A stretch of 64,000 bases of DNA from Dolichospermum planctonicum (lineage in GTDB: Bacteria; Cyanobacteriota; Cyanobacteriia; Cyanobacteriales; Nostocaceae). The notes under the pieces were generated by a model. That model saw only the letters and a list, made by a program, of their open reading frames with translations, made no database searches and was not told where the DNA came from. Within the stretch, counting starts at the first letter, position 1; every line of letters begins with the position of its first letter. The position numbers and the translations under genes are program-made. Location: contig NZ_BJCF01000007.1 in assembly GCF_005402965.1 (NCBI RefSeq), positions 62,001-126,000 of the forward strand, given 5' to 3'. Shown piece by piece: positions 47,800 through 56,105 of the stretch.

Positions 47800-47965
47800 C
47801 TAAGTAGGTGAACGGAAAAAAAACCGACATAAGTAACGAAAAGTAAAGTTGCCCAAAACCGTTCGGCTGACGCTCACGGCGAAGCCTCTTCCCTGTTCCC
47901 AGTTAAGAGTTCCCAGTTAAGAGTTCCCTTGTCATAACGACAATTTTTAACGCCCACCTACTTAG
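47800..47965 (-). mobile_element. MITE-like element, right arm flanking the Uma2 gene (inverted)
   Basis: About 166 bp, ends TAAGTAGGT and ACCTACTTA. In reverse complement it matches the left arm over its whole length, with an extra ~25-bp GC-rich insertion (CGGCTGACGCTCACGGCGAA) in the middle. Confidence 0.8.
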
Positions 47966-48080
47966 ATTCTGTTTCCAAGGATAATCCTCAAAAAAAATTT
48001 TTAGATCGCTTCGTTCCACTACCCTCTCAAGGGTAAAAGAAGAAGAGCAAAGAGCAAAAGCGCAAGAGTGCAAAGGGCTA

Positions 48081-49082
48081 CTAAGTCCACGCAGCACCAC
48101 AGACAACACGAAAACCAATATTGACGTAGATGTAGCCGCGCACGTCCCCATAGTTGACGTCGCGAGACGCAGAACGGCAGTCTTGAGGATCGTAGACCCA
48201 AGACCCGCCCCGCAGCAACTTTATATCACCGCTTCGACTTGTCCAAGCTCCACCATCTTTAGGCGCATCTATATAATTATCATGCCAATCGTCTTGACAC
48301 CATTCCCAGACATTGCCGTGCATATCGTATAATCCAAAAGCATTAGGGGGAAAACTACCTACATCTGTTGTTCGTTCAAGATATTTACCTTTTGGCTCAG
48401 AAGCATAAGTGTCAGTTCCATCATAATTAGCTAACTCAGTTGTAATCGTTTCCCCAAAATGAAAGGGTGTAGTCGTCCCCGCACGACAAGCATATTCCCA
48501 TTCTGCTTCGCTGGGTAGACGATATTCCCGTCCTGTCTTTTGACTCAACTTTTGACAAAACTCTACAGCATCATTCCAAGATACTTGTTCCACAGGACGT
48601 TTTGCTCCTGAGAAACTAGAGGGATTGTTACCCATGATTTGTTGGTACTGTTCTTGAGTCACAACAAATTTACCCATAGAAAAACCAGGTACATTTACCT
48701 GATGTTGTGGACTTTCACTTTCACGCCGACCTTTTTCTGATGCTGGTGAACCCATCATAAAAGAACCACCAGGGATTTGTACCATTTCCAGGGTGATACC
48801 ATTACCTAAATCTTCTTTAAAATATTTAGCTTGATGATTCTCTTGATTAACTATTTTTCCTGTTTTGTCAACTGTTACCGTTTCAAACTCAAATGTTAAT
48901 AATTTAGGTTGTACCTGAAAAATCTGACTAAATACAACAGTGGTAACTAAACCTGTTCCTCCTAAACCAGCATAAATTAAAAATTGTCTGCGTTTTATGG
49001 GAGGTGGGTTTGACCCTGAAGAATTTCCAGATGGTTTTCTATTTTCCCCCTGAAGTTTTTGATATTCAGCTTCTTCTGACAT
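48081..49082 (-). CDS. FGE-sulfatase/C-type-lectin-fold protein, DGR-type variable 3' end (1)
   Basis: 333-aa protein. The N-terminus has a twin-arginine-like KRRQFL (R31-R32) and a membrane helix (IYAGLGGTGLVTTVVFSQIF). The rest is a formylglycine-generating-enzyme-type fold: VQIPGGSFMMGSPASEKGR, SPQHQVNVPGFSMGKFVVTQ, EQVSWNDAVEFCQKLS, YRLPSEAEWEYACRAGT, FGLYDMHGNVWEWCQDDW. The family's C-terminal RGGSW...CRSA.R...GFRVVC frame is present, and the residues between those constants are encoded largely by NNC/NNT codons, the mark of DGR variable regions. It probably acts as an exported ligand-binding protein rather than a sulfatase-activating enzyme. No reverse transcriptase is nearby. Confidence 0.88.
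   Translation of the reverse strand: MSEEAEYQKLQGENRKPSGNSSGSNPPPIKRRQFLIYAGLGGTGLVTTVVFSQIFQVQPKLLTFEFETVTVDKTGKIVNQENHQAKYFKEDLGNGITLEMVQIPGGSFMMGSPASEKGRRESESPQHQVNVPGFSMGKFVVTQEQYQQIMGNNPSSFSGAKRPVEQVSWNDAVEFCQKLSQKTGREYRLPSEAEWEYACRAGTTTPFHFGETITTELANYDGTDTYASEPKGKYLERTTDVGSFPPNAFGLYDMHGNVWEWCQDDWHDNYIDAPKDGGAWTSRSGDIKLLRGGSWVYDPQDCRSASRDVNYGDVRGYIYVNIGFRVVCGAAWT
48098..48222 (-). other. DGR-type variable region (VR) and flanking conserved end, gene 1
   Basis: Between the constant W of RGGSW and GFRVVC the codons are mostly of NNC or NNT form (for example GTC TAC GAT, GAC GTC AAC), while the interleaved CRSA and CGC codons stay constant. Downstream of the stop codon is a pyrimidine-rich tract followed by the hairpin TACCCTTGAGAGGGTA (~48023-48038), a layout like the IMH/hairpin region of DGR targets. 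Confidence 0.65.
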
Positions 49083-49142
49083 AAAACTTACTACCTGTAT
49101 GGGTATGAAAATAAATTACCACAAGTCGTCATATTTATCAAA

Positions 49143-49222
49143 GGGCGGGCAAGATGCCCACCCCACAAGGTTTGAGTCTTGACTTGATATGGCGGGCAAG
49201 ATGCCCACCCCACAAGGTTTGA
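49143..49222. repeat. Two direct copies of a GC-rich palindromic repeat
   Basis: GGCGGGCAAGATGCCCACC, followed by CCACAAGGTTTGAGTCTT, occurs twice in direct order next to the proS stop. The core (GGGC-AAGAT-GCCC) is palindromic and related to the hairpins in the MITEs at 28102 and 52590 and in 54333-54476. Confidence 0.75.
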
Positions 49223-49225
49223 GTC

Positions 49226-51034
49226 TTAACCTGCTATTGCGTCCTTAATCCATTGTTGTAATGTATTAACGACTTCTTCAATGGCTATTTCTTGAGATTC
49301 ACGAGTTGCGCGTTTGACTATTTCGACTTTACCATTTGTAATGGCGCGACCGGTGACAATTCTGAAGGGAATACCAATTAAATCCGCATCTTTGAATTTA
49401 ACACCCGCTCGTTCATCTCTATCATCTAATAAGGTTTCTACTCCTGCTTGATTAAGTTCTGTGTAAAGTTTTTCAGCAACGGCGATTTGTTGGGCATCTT
49501 TAATGTTAGGAATTGTGATAATGGCGTGATAGGGGGCGATCGCTATTGGCCAAATTATGCCATCTTGATCATAGGATTGTTCTACCGCTGATTGTGCTAA
49601 CCGTGACACACCCACACCATAACAACCCATCACTAAAGGCTTTTCTTCCCCTTGTTCATTGGTATAAGTTGCACCCATGGCTTGAGAGTATTTTGTACCG
49701 AGTTGGAAGATGTGACCAGCTTCGATACCTCTAGCTGTTTGTAGGCTTTGGTTTGGGTCATGCACAGAGCGATCGCCTGGTCTAGCCTTACGAACATCTA
49801 CGGTTATTGCAGGTAATGTAAATTGCTCACCCCAATTTGCACCAACCACGTGGAAACCGCCAGTATTAGCACCAGTGACAAAGTTCTTTAACTCCACAGC
49901 AGTTTTATCTACCAACCGGACAAACTGAGAATTTACCTGTTTATTAACCCCAATATAATCATCACTAATATCTGGAGCGATATAACCTAAAGGTAAAGAT
50001 TTAGCTTGCCATGTTGCTTGCGCTTCAACATTTGGTACAGTTAAAGTCAGAATCGTTTTAGCACCAAATCCAGGAGCTAATTTAGTTAATTCATTTTGTA
50101 ACTTAACTTCATTAATTTCCTGATCTCCACGAATACTAATCAAAACCAAAACCGTTAAACCATTATCATAAACAGTTTGATATAAAACGTTTTTGACCAC
50201 TTGAGTAGGAGAACATTTCAAGAAACTACAAAGTTTTTCAATAGTATCAGTTCCCGGAGTTTCCCGTTGCTCGTAACTTGTAAAAGGTGAAATTTCCGCT
50301 GCTGCTGGTAAAGAAACCGCTTTTTCTACATTGGCTGCATATTTACCATCTTGAGTATAGAGAACCTCGTCTTCTCCTGCATCTGCTAACACCATAAACT
50401 CCGTCGAACCAGAACCACCAATAGCGCCAGAATCAGCTTCCACAGCCCGAAAAGCTAAACCAGAACGCCGCAACATATTACTATAAGCAGTATACATTTC
50501 CCGGTAAGTTTTCTGCAAACTTTCCTCATCAGCATGAAAAGAATAACCATCCTTCATAATAAATTCTCGTCCGCGCATTAAACCAAACCGGGGACGAATT
50601 TCATCACGAAATTTAGTTTGGATTTGATATAAATGTACAGGTAATTGACGATATGAACGAATCATATCACGAGCAACAGTAGTAATTACTTCCTCATGAG
50701 TTGGACCTAATCCTAATTGTTGTTCTCTTCTATCAACCAAAGAAAACATAATTCCTTCAGCCTTAGTATAAGTATCCCATCTTCCCGACTCTTGCCATAA
50801 TTCCGCCGGTTGTAACTGCGGTAATAAACATTCTTGTGCGCCAGTAGCATTCATTTCTTCGCGCACAATTTGAGAAACCTTTTGCAAAACTCGCCACATT
50901 AGGGGAAGATAAGCATAAATCCCACTACCAATGCGACGGATATAACCAGCACGGAGTAGTAATTTATGGCTAGGGATTTCCGCATCAGCCGGATCATCTC
51001 TTAGTGTAACAAATAACATTTGTGATAACCGCAT
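49226..51034 (-). CDS. proS: Prolyl-tRNA synthetase
   Basis: 602-aa class II synthetase of the bacterial ProRS type. [33 protein letters not shown] at the start, motif 2/3 regions [20 protein letters not shown] and [14 protein letters not shown], an INS editing domain (~230-390, [20 protein letters not shown]), and the C-terminal anticodon-binding domain ([32 protein letters not shown]). Complete. Divergent from the acyltransferase gene. Confidence 0.97.
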   Translation of the reverse strand: MRLSQMLFVTLRDDPADAEIPSHKLLLRAGYIRRIGSGIYAYLPLMWRVLQKVSQIVREEMNATGAQECLLPQLQPAELWQESGRWDTYTKAEGIMFSLVDRREQQLGLGPTHEEVITTVARDMIRSYRQLPVHLYQIQTKFRDEIRPRFGLMRGREFIMKDGYSFHADEESLQKTYREMYTAYSNMLRRSGLAFRAVEADSGAIGGSGSTEFMVLADAGEDEVLYTQDGKYAANVEKAVSLPAAAEISPFTSYEQRETPGTDTIEKLCSFLKCSPTQVVKNVLYQTVYDNGLTVLVLISIRGDQEINEVKLQNELTKLAPGFGAKTILTLTVPNVEAQATWQAKSLPLGYIAPDISDDYIGVNKQVNSQFVRLVDKTAVELKNFVTGANTGGFHVVGANWGEQFTLPAITVDVRKARPGDRSVHDPNQSLQTARGIEAGHIFQLGTKYSQAMGATYTNEQGEEKPLVMGCYGVGVSRLAQSAVEQSYDQDGIIWPIAIAPYHAIITIPNIKDAQQIAVAEKLYTELNQAGVETLLDDRDERAGVKFKDADLIGIPFRIVTGRAITNGKVEIVKRATRESQEIAIEEVVNTLQQWIKDAIAG

Positions 51035-51130
51035 TCTTTTTACCTTTACCTTTACTTACTAATTTTTCAAATCAGTGAAAATCCACCCCAGATACAGAAG
51101 GACTTTTAAGCATTTTTTGGTCACCATGGC

Positions 51131-51172
51131 GTAGCACCTGTCACCTGTTCCCTGTCACCTGTCACCTGCTAT
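51131..51172. repeat. STRR: CACCTGT / TCCCTGT heptamers
   Basis: Six heptamers in the divergent promoter region between proS and the acyltransferase gene, ending about 20 bp before the latter's start. Confidence 0.75.
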
Positions 51173-51192
51173 AACTTGAGGAGATAATTACT

Positions 51193-52614
51193 TTGTCCAA
51201 AGCAATATATCAAGCCCAACCACCTTTAGAATTTATCCCACCAGCTTTTAACCCTTTATTGTTAAAATTGGTACATTTAGTTTTACCTAACTGGATGCAG
51301 TGGAAAACACCCATTAGCAACATTGAAGCAAACAACGTTGAAACTTTAGCCAATTGCTATCAACGATTTCAGGATGGTAAAATCCGGTTTATGTTAGCAT
51401 TTCGTCATCCGCAAACAGCAGACCCGCTTTGTTTAACTTATTTACTGTCCCAAATCTTGCCTAAAGTAGCACGAGTTGGGGGTATACAGCTACAATATCC
51501 ACCTCATGCTCATTTTATCTATGATCGGGGCATTCCCCTCTGGGCAGGAGATCATGTAGGTTGGGTCATTTCCCATTTAGGGGGAACTCCCATTCAACGT
51601 GGTAAAGCTGACTGGACTGGTTTGCGTTCTGCGCGAGATTTGTATATTAATGGTCGGTTTCCCATGGCTGCTGCGCCGGAAGGTGGTACAAATGGTTTAT
51701 CAGAGATTATTAGTCCTTTAGAACCGGGTATAGCCCAGATGGGTTTTTGGTGTGTAGAGGATTTACAAAAAGCCGGAAGAGAAGAGGAAGTTTTAATTTT
51801 ACCAATTGGGATTAAATATAGTTATGTGAATGAGCCTTGGGATAATATAGCAAATTTATTAACTGAATTAGAAGCAGCCAGTGGTTTATTGATAAATCAG
51901 GAAAAAACAGAGGCTACTTTTACTGTACTTTATCCCCGATTATTAAGTTTAGCCGAACATTTGTTAGGGATAATGGAGCAATTTTACACTAAGTTCTATC
52001 ATCAAAAATTACCAGATGAAAAAATTACCAATGGGGAAATTACAGATAGAAATGAGGCTTTAGCTTATCGGTTACAATCTGTGATGAATATTGCTTTATT
52101 TATTGCGGAACAATATTTTGATTTACCATCTAGAGGTCATTGGAATGATAGATGTAGACGGGTAGAACAAGCCGGTTGGAATTACATATTTAGGGAAGAT
52201 TTTAAGGATATTAAATTATTATCAACCATTGAGAAAAGTTTAGGAGATAGAATTGCTGAAGAAGCAAATTTTCGGATGTGGCACATGAGATTAGTTGAGA
52301 GTTTTGTAGCTGTTTCTGGGATTTATATCCGCGAAAAACCAACGGTAGAAAGATTTGCAGAAACAACTTTACTTTTATGGGATATGGTTAATAAAATTAA
52401 GGGAAATATGACCTTAAATCGTCCCCAATTGGGTAAGCAGCAGGTGAAGATAACTGTGGGTGAACCAATTTCTGTTTCTGAACGTTATCCTGTTTATAAA
52501 AGTAGTCGAGTTGCTGCTAAACAATGTGTAGCTGAGTTGACGAGTGATTTACAACAAGTTTTGGAGGGTTTGATAGATACAGTGGCTAATATACAGCAGT
52601 TCCCGGTATTATGA
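51193..52614 (+). CDS. PlsC-family glycerolipid acyltransferase-like protein
   Basis: 473-aa protein with a glycerol-phosphate acyltransferase-type domain. The catalytic H-x4-D is in FRHPQTADP (~74-82) and the PEGT-like motif is APEGGTN (~160), with GGTPIQRGK between. The C-terminal 230 residues are helical and specific to a cyanobacterial subgroup. It may acylate lysophosphatidic acid or another lipid acceptor at the membrane. A TTG start is supported by GAGGAG about 9 nt upstream. The last seven codons (IQQFPVL) and the stop lie inside a MITE. Confidence 0.82.
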   Translation: MSKAIYQAQPPLEFIPPAFNPLLLKLVHLVLPNWMQWKTPISNIEANNVETLANCYQRFQDGKIRFMLAFRHPQTADPLCLTYLLSQILPKVARVGGIQLQYPPHAHFIYDRGIPLWAGDHVGWVISHLGGTPIQRGKADWTGLRSARDLYINGRFPMAAAPEGGTNGLSEIISPLEPGIAQMGFWCVEDLQKAGREEEVLILPIGIKYSYVNEPWDNIANLLTELEAASGLLINQEKTEATFTVLYPRLLSLAEHLLGIMEQFYTKFYHQKLPDEKITNGEITDRNEALAYRLQSVMNIALFIAEQYFDLPSRGHWNDRCRRVEQAGWNYIFREDFKDIKLLSTIEKSLGDRIAEEANFRMWHMRLVESFVAVSGIYIREKPTVERFAETTLLLWDMVNKIKGNMTLNRPQLGKQQVKITVGEPISVSERYPVYKSSRVAAKQCVAELTSDLQQVLEGLIDTVANIQQFPVL

Positions 52615-52699
52615 AGTACAGATATTAATAATAAAACTCTTGTGGTGCGGGCATCTTGCCCGCATAAAGTGTATCTCACTCAAAGCTACTCGCTGTATA
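52590..52699. mobile_element. MITE-like element, copy 2 (about 110 bp)
   Basis: Terminal inverted repeats TATACAGCAG and CTCGCTGTATA with the internal hairpin GCGGGCATCTTGCCCGC. About 85% like the copy at 28102-28209. It overlaps the 3' end of the upstream acyltransferase gene. Confidence 0.8.
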
Positions 52700-52724
52700 A
52701 TGAGAATATAATTCTCTTATAATT

Positions 52725-54311
52725 TTAGCTCAATTTATAAATTTCTCCCCTATCAACTAATATCTCTCCTCTCAATAAATCCTTCACAGTTGCTAATAAA
52801 GTCCGTCGAGAATCTACCTCAAATAACACAGATATTCTATCAATACCTGCCTCACCTGGTGGGTTAAGTTTAGCAACACATACCTGTTGATGTTGAGTAT
52901 CTAGAGAACGGTAACTTTCTTGATGTTGAAGAGTGCTAGAAGTCATTCTTCCCCAAGCATCAAAAGCTATTTCCGTTTGTGTCATATCAGCTAATTCACC
53001 AATATCTAAACGAATTTCTGTTTGTCCATTATTTGCTGTTTGTAAAGTTAACCATTCTTGACGTTGACAAGGATATTTGTCACCTTTAGTAAATAAATGA
53101 TGATAAATATAACTTTTGCTGTAACTTTCCCATAAACGAATTGCGTAACTATGACGTAAAAAATCATCTATTTCAGTAATTTGTGTTATTGCTAATGCAC
53201 CATGAGAGACAGCATCAAAAGGTTTATTTAGTTTTACCTTAGCTTTACCAAAATAAGATATAATTAGTTGTTGAACTGCGGGAATTAAACAACTTCCTCC
53301 CACCAATAAAACCTGTTCAATATCATTTTTACTAATACCCTTTCGCAAAGCAGAAGCTAAAACCTCATCTAAGGTATTTCGTAACTGTTGTAAAAACTGT
53401 CTATATTCTAAAATTTCCTCTAATTTTTCACGATTAATCTTTAACTCATAGGACATAAAAGATTCATCATCAAACCAACTTTCAGCCACAGATTGATTTT
53501 TTGATAATTGAATCTTTAACCGTTCAGCAATTTCTAATAAATTCTGATAACCAATTTTTCCTACTTGTTCCGCTGTTAAATTTTGAGAACGTAAATAATC
53601 ATCAACTATCCAAACATCAATATCTTCCCCACCTATGTATGCTTCCGACTTAGCTAAAACCTCAGCACTTAAATTTCCATTATTATCAGAATTTGCAACA
53701 GTTTTAACTAAACTTAAATCGAGAGTTCCCCCACCAAAATCTACTACTAAAATTAACTTACCAGGGTGTTTTATAGCATATCCTAAAGCCGCAGCAGTAG
53801 ATTCATCAACGATAGATACCTTTGGAACATTTAACTTTTTTCCTAAATCTCGAAACCAATCTAAATAACGTTCAAAAGCACCAACGGGAACAGTAAAAAT
53901 CAAATGACTAGGTTCGATATTTTGCTGTTTAATTTCTGTCCAAATAGTTTGCATAAATAACTCACAAACAGAAACAGTATGATAATTTATACCATCAATT
54001 TGGATTGCTGGTGGTTGATAATCTCCCGCCAAATCGCGTTTAAACTTTTTAAATAACCGTTCAGGAGGATAACTTTGAGAAAGTCCTAAACGTTGACTTC
54101 TCACACCTTCACCTAATACAATATTATTACCTGATTTAATAAACATTAAACTAGGAATAACAGGATATTCTACTCTTTCACCATCAGGATTGACACCCAA
54201 AAACAAACGGGATAAATTAGGAAAACGTAAACTTTTAGGTTGTTGAGTATCAGCCTCTAAAATACTGATTACAGTATTACTTGTACCAAAATCAATTGCA
54301 ATAGTCGTCAT
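52725..54311 (-). CDS. Hsp70-family chaperone-like ATPase
   Basis: 528-aa Hsp70/DnaK-like protein. The nucleotide-binding domain has phosphate loop 1 (IAIDFGTSNTVISIL), VVDFGGGTLDLSLVK (~205), and VLLVGGSCLIPAVQQL (~345). The C-terminal ~150 residues do not match the canonical peptide-binding domain and the EEVD-type end is absent; they include a beta-rich LTLQTANNGQTEIRLDIGEL. It is not the housekeeping DnaK. It is the last gene of a row with a GrpE-like protein, DUF2997, DUF1257 and a Ycf46-like ATPase, suggesting a specialised chaperone unit. Confidence 0.88.
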   Translation of the reverse strand: MTTIAIDFGTSNTVISILEADTQQPKSLRFPNLSRLFLGVNPDGERVEYPVIPSLMFIKSGNNIVLGEGVRSQRLGLSQSYPPERLFKKFKRDLAGDYQPPAIQIDGINYHTVSVCELFMQTIWTEIKQQNIEPSHLIFTVPVGAFERYLDWFRDLGKKLNVPKVSIVDESTAAALGYAIKHPGKLILVVDFGGGTLDLSLVKTVANSDNNGNLSAEVLAKSEAYIGGEDIDVWIVDDYLRSQNLTAEQVGKIGYQNLLEIAERLKIQLSKNQSVAESWFDDESFMSYELKINREKLEEILEYRQFLQQLRNTLDEVLASALRKGISKNDIEQVLLVGGSCLIPAVQQLIISYFGKAKVKLNKPFDAVSHGALAITQITEIDDFLRHSYAIRLWESYSKSYIYHHLFTKGDKYPCQRQEWLTLQTANNGQTEIRLDIGELADMTQTEIAFDAWGRMTSSTLQHQESYRSLDTQHQQVCVAKLNPPGEAGIDRISVLFEVDSRRTLLATVKDLLRGEILVDRGEIYKLS

Positions 54312-54332
54312 AATTATTAATCATATTGTGGT

Positions 54333-54476
54333 TGTCTTGTGGAGCAGGCATCTTGCCTGCTATTATCATCTTACCTGCTATTATCATCTTGCCTGCTATT
54401 ATCATCTTACCTGCTATTATCATCTTGCCTGCTATGATATTTGTATATTTGGGCGGGCAGGATGCCCACCCCACAA
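54333..54476. repeat. 18-bp tandem repeats within an inverted-repeat element
   Basis: Five units of CATCTTGCCTGCTATTAT are flanked by CTTGTGGAGCAGGCATC and its inverted partner GATGCCCACCCCACAAG. Looks like a palindromic element whose centre has expanded. It lies in the spacer between the GrpE-like and Hsp70 genes. Confidence 0.8.
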
Positions 54477-54501
54477 GATTGTATAATAATTGTATGATAA
54501 T

Positions 54502-55053
54502 TTAATTATTATTAAACCCTGCTGGCAAAGTGCGACTAACTTTTGCAGGATAGAGAACCTTATCACCATCCTGATAACCAATAAAACGAATATAGACTAA
54601 TTCCCCCTCTTGAATGTCATCACTATCAGCTTGATGTAATTGGGGATTATAATTAACCTGTTCCCAAGTTTCCCCAATAACAGTATAACCCCAATTGGTA
54701 ATTAGATTATCTAAAGCTGTAAATAGAGAAACCAGGTTTTTAGCTGGTAACTCTGGTTTAGCTAAAGCCATTTTTTTAACTGTAGGATAGTTAGCGAGTA
54801 AAGTTTGTAAGTGGGTAAAAGTTTCCTGTTGAAAATCAGTTTGTAATTGTTGAGATTGTTGTTTTAATTCCTCCCTGAGTCGTTGACATTGAAATTCTAA
54901 CTCTTTAATCTTCTGTTCTGTGTCTGGAGAAGTTACAGATTCATTATTAATAGGTATATCTTGATTATTTGCTGGGAATAAAAACCGCAGAATAAGATAA
55001 ACAATGATTACGAGAATTACAGCAAAAGCGACTTGATTAATTTGTTCTAGCAT
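54502..55053 (-). CDS. Membrane-anchored GrpE-like nucleotide exchange factor
   Basis: 183-aa protein. One N-terminal membrane helix (VAFAVILVIIVYLILRFLF, ~8-26) is followed by a coiled coil (KIKELEFQCQRLREELKQQS, ~48-75), a helical segment, and a GrpE-type beta domain (GYTVIGETWEQVNYNPQLHQ, EGELVYIRFIGYQDGDKVLY, PAKVSRTLPAG). GrpE exchanges ADP on Hsp70; the Hsp70-like gene follows directly, so the two probably work together at a membrane. The membrane anchor is unusual for GrpE. Confidence 0.75.
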   Translation of the reverse strand: MLEQINQVAFAVILVIIVYLILRFLFPANNQDIPINNESVTSPDTEQKIKELEFQCQRLREELKQQSQQLQTDFQQETFTHLQTLLANYPTVKKMALAKPELPAKNLVSLFTALDNLITNWGYTVIGETWEQVNYNPQLHQADSDDIQEGELVYIRFIGYQDGDKVLYPAKVSRTLPAGFNNN

Positions 55054-55080
55054 ATTGTTTTTTTAGTCCAATACAGAATA

Positions 55081-55222
55081 TATTGTAGGGTGCGTTAGGT
55101 GCAAACCGTAACGCACCGTAATAAATGGAGATAGTATATTGTAGGGTGCGTTAGGTGCAAACCGTAACGCACCGTAATAAATGGAGATGGTGCATTACGC
55201 TATCGCTAATACACCCTACTTA
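55081..55222. repeat. Duplicated 56-bp 'GTAGGGTGCGTTA' repeat
   Basis: Two direct copies, 56 bp apart, of a unit with the inverted elements GGTGCGTTA and TAACGCACC, closing with ACACCCTAC. This repeat type is common in cyanobacterial spacers. Lies between the DUF2997 and GrpE-like genes. Confidence 0.75.
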
Positions 55223-55230
55223 TAGAGGAA

Positions 55231-55443
55231 TTATTGTTGTTGTAAAGATTGATTTTCCGAAATTGTCATTAACTCATCATCTTGATAATATTCCGGTAAC
55301 AATTCTTGAGATTCTATTTCTCCCAAGGATTTTTCTAACCCCTTTGTTGTTTCCACACAACTAGAACCAGTGACATTTAAAACCCGCTCCACAACTTTAC
55401 CATCTTTACCAATGCGATATTCAATCTTTTGATATTCAGCCAT
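55231..55443 (-). CDS. DUF2997 protein
   Basis: 70-aa protein with the DUF2997 pattern: KIEYRIGKDGKVVERVLNVT, GSSCVETTKGLEKSLG and ELLPEYYQDD. The single Cys (SC-ET) is typical of the family. Function unknown. It lies between the DUF1257 and GrpE-like genes; DUF2997 and DUF1257 genes are known as neighbours in cyanobacteria. An AAGGA ribosome site precedes the ATG. Confidence 0.85.
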   Translation of the reverse strand: MAEYQKIEYRIGKDGKVVERVLNVTGSSCVETTKGLEKSLGEIESQELLPEYYQDDELMTISENQSLQQQ

Positions 55444-55515
55444 AATGATTTTTCCTTTTGTCCTGAGGTCCCCGACTTCTTATCTTATTTAATCATTGAT
55501 TGATAAAATATTACA

Positions 55516-55606
55516 AGACTTACGCAAAATAGAAAGAAAGTAGGGGTAATTCATGAATTACCCCTACGAAATAATCAGGGTTTCAGTTACATCTTGCGTA
55601 AGTTCT
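55516..55606. mobile_element. MITE-like element (about 91 bp)
   Basis: Ends AGACTTACGCAA and TTGCGTAAGTTCT form an inverted repeat, and the centre (55540-55567) is a perfect 28-bp palindrome. Sits between the DUF1257 and DUF2997 genes. A half-element (TTGCGTAAGTCTT) is at 63733-63745. Confidence 0.8.
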
Positions 55607-55643
55607 ATATTAAAAAGAAGTCAGGGATCTTATTTATTCTTAT

Positions 55644-56018
55644 TTAAACCCATCTACCAACAATAACCCGCAGCGTACCATCTGCTAAAACTTCCTCTTC
55701 CTCCACATTAAAACCCTCAGTATGTATAGTTTCCATCAAAGTTTTATGAGCGTATCTTTGACTAATATGATTAACAAACTCCTGCTGATTAATTTCAGCG
55801 CCCCAAAAATCAGCCACTAACTCATAACCTTCTCCATTTTTACGAAAACCCAAATCGTAACCATTAGCTTGACGAATCACATACTCAGCATTAGTTTTAT
55901 CACCCATATAACCCCGAACTTGAGTATTTTGTTCAACCTGATAACCCAACTCTTGCAAAACCTCAAGCAAAACTTCACCCTGCTTAATTTGCACCTTGAT
56001 AGTTGTAAAATGAGACAT
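55644..56018 (-). CDS. DUF1257 (Ycf35-like) protein
   Basis: 124-aa protein of the DUF1257/Ycf35 family found in cyanobacteria and red-algal plastids. MSHFTTIKVQIKQGEVLLEV at the start, LGYQVEQNTQVRGYMGD, GYDLGFRKNGEGYELVADFW, FVNHISQRYAHKTLME. No known enzymatic motif. It lies 87 bp downstream of the Ycf46-like ATPase gene, the recurrent partner of this family. Confidence 0.88.
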   Translation of the reverse strand: MSHFTTIKVQIKQGEVLLEVLQELGYQVEQNTQVRGYMGDKTNAEYVIRQANGYDLGFRKNGEGYELVADFWGAEINQQEFVNHISQRYAHKTLMETIHTEGFNVEEEEVLADGTLRVIVGRWV

Positions 56019-56105
56019 AAAAAATCAACTCCTATAAAAAACTCTCCAAAACCTCTTCCCTCCGCGTCCTCTGTGCCTCTGTGGTTCGTTAAAAAAATAT
56101 TGAAT

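Noticed and set aside
47903-48151. 82-codon ORF over the MITE and the FGE gene 3' end
   Set aside because: A shadow of the MITE and the DGR-type variable end in another frame; no similarity to any family.
54292-54474. 60-codon ORF with repeated IIAGKM units
   Set aside because: It is the translation of the 18-bp tandem repeats, not a gene.
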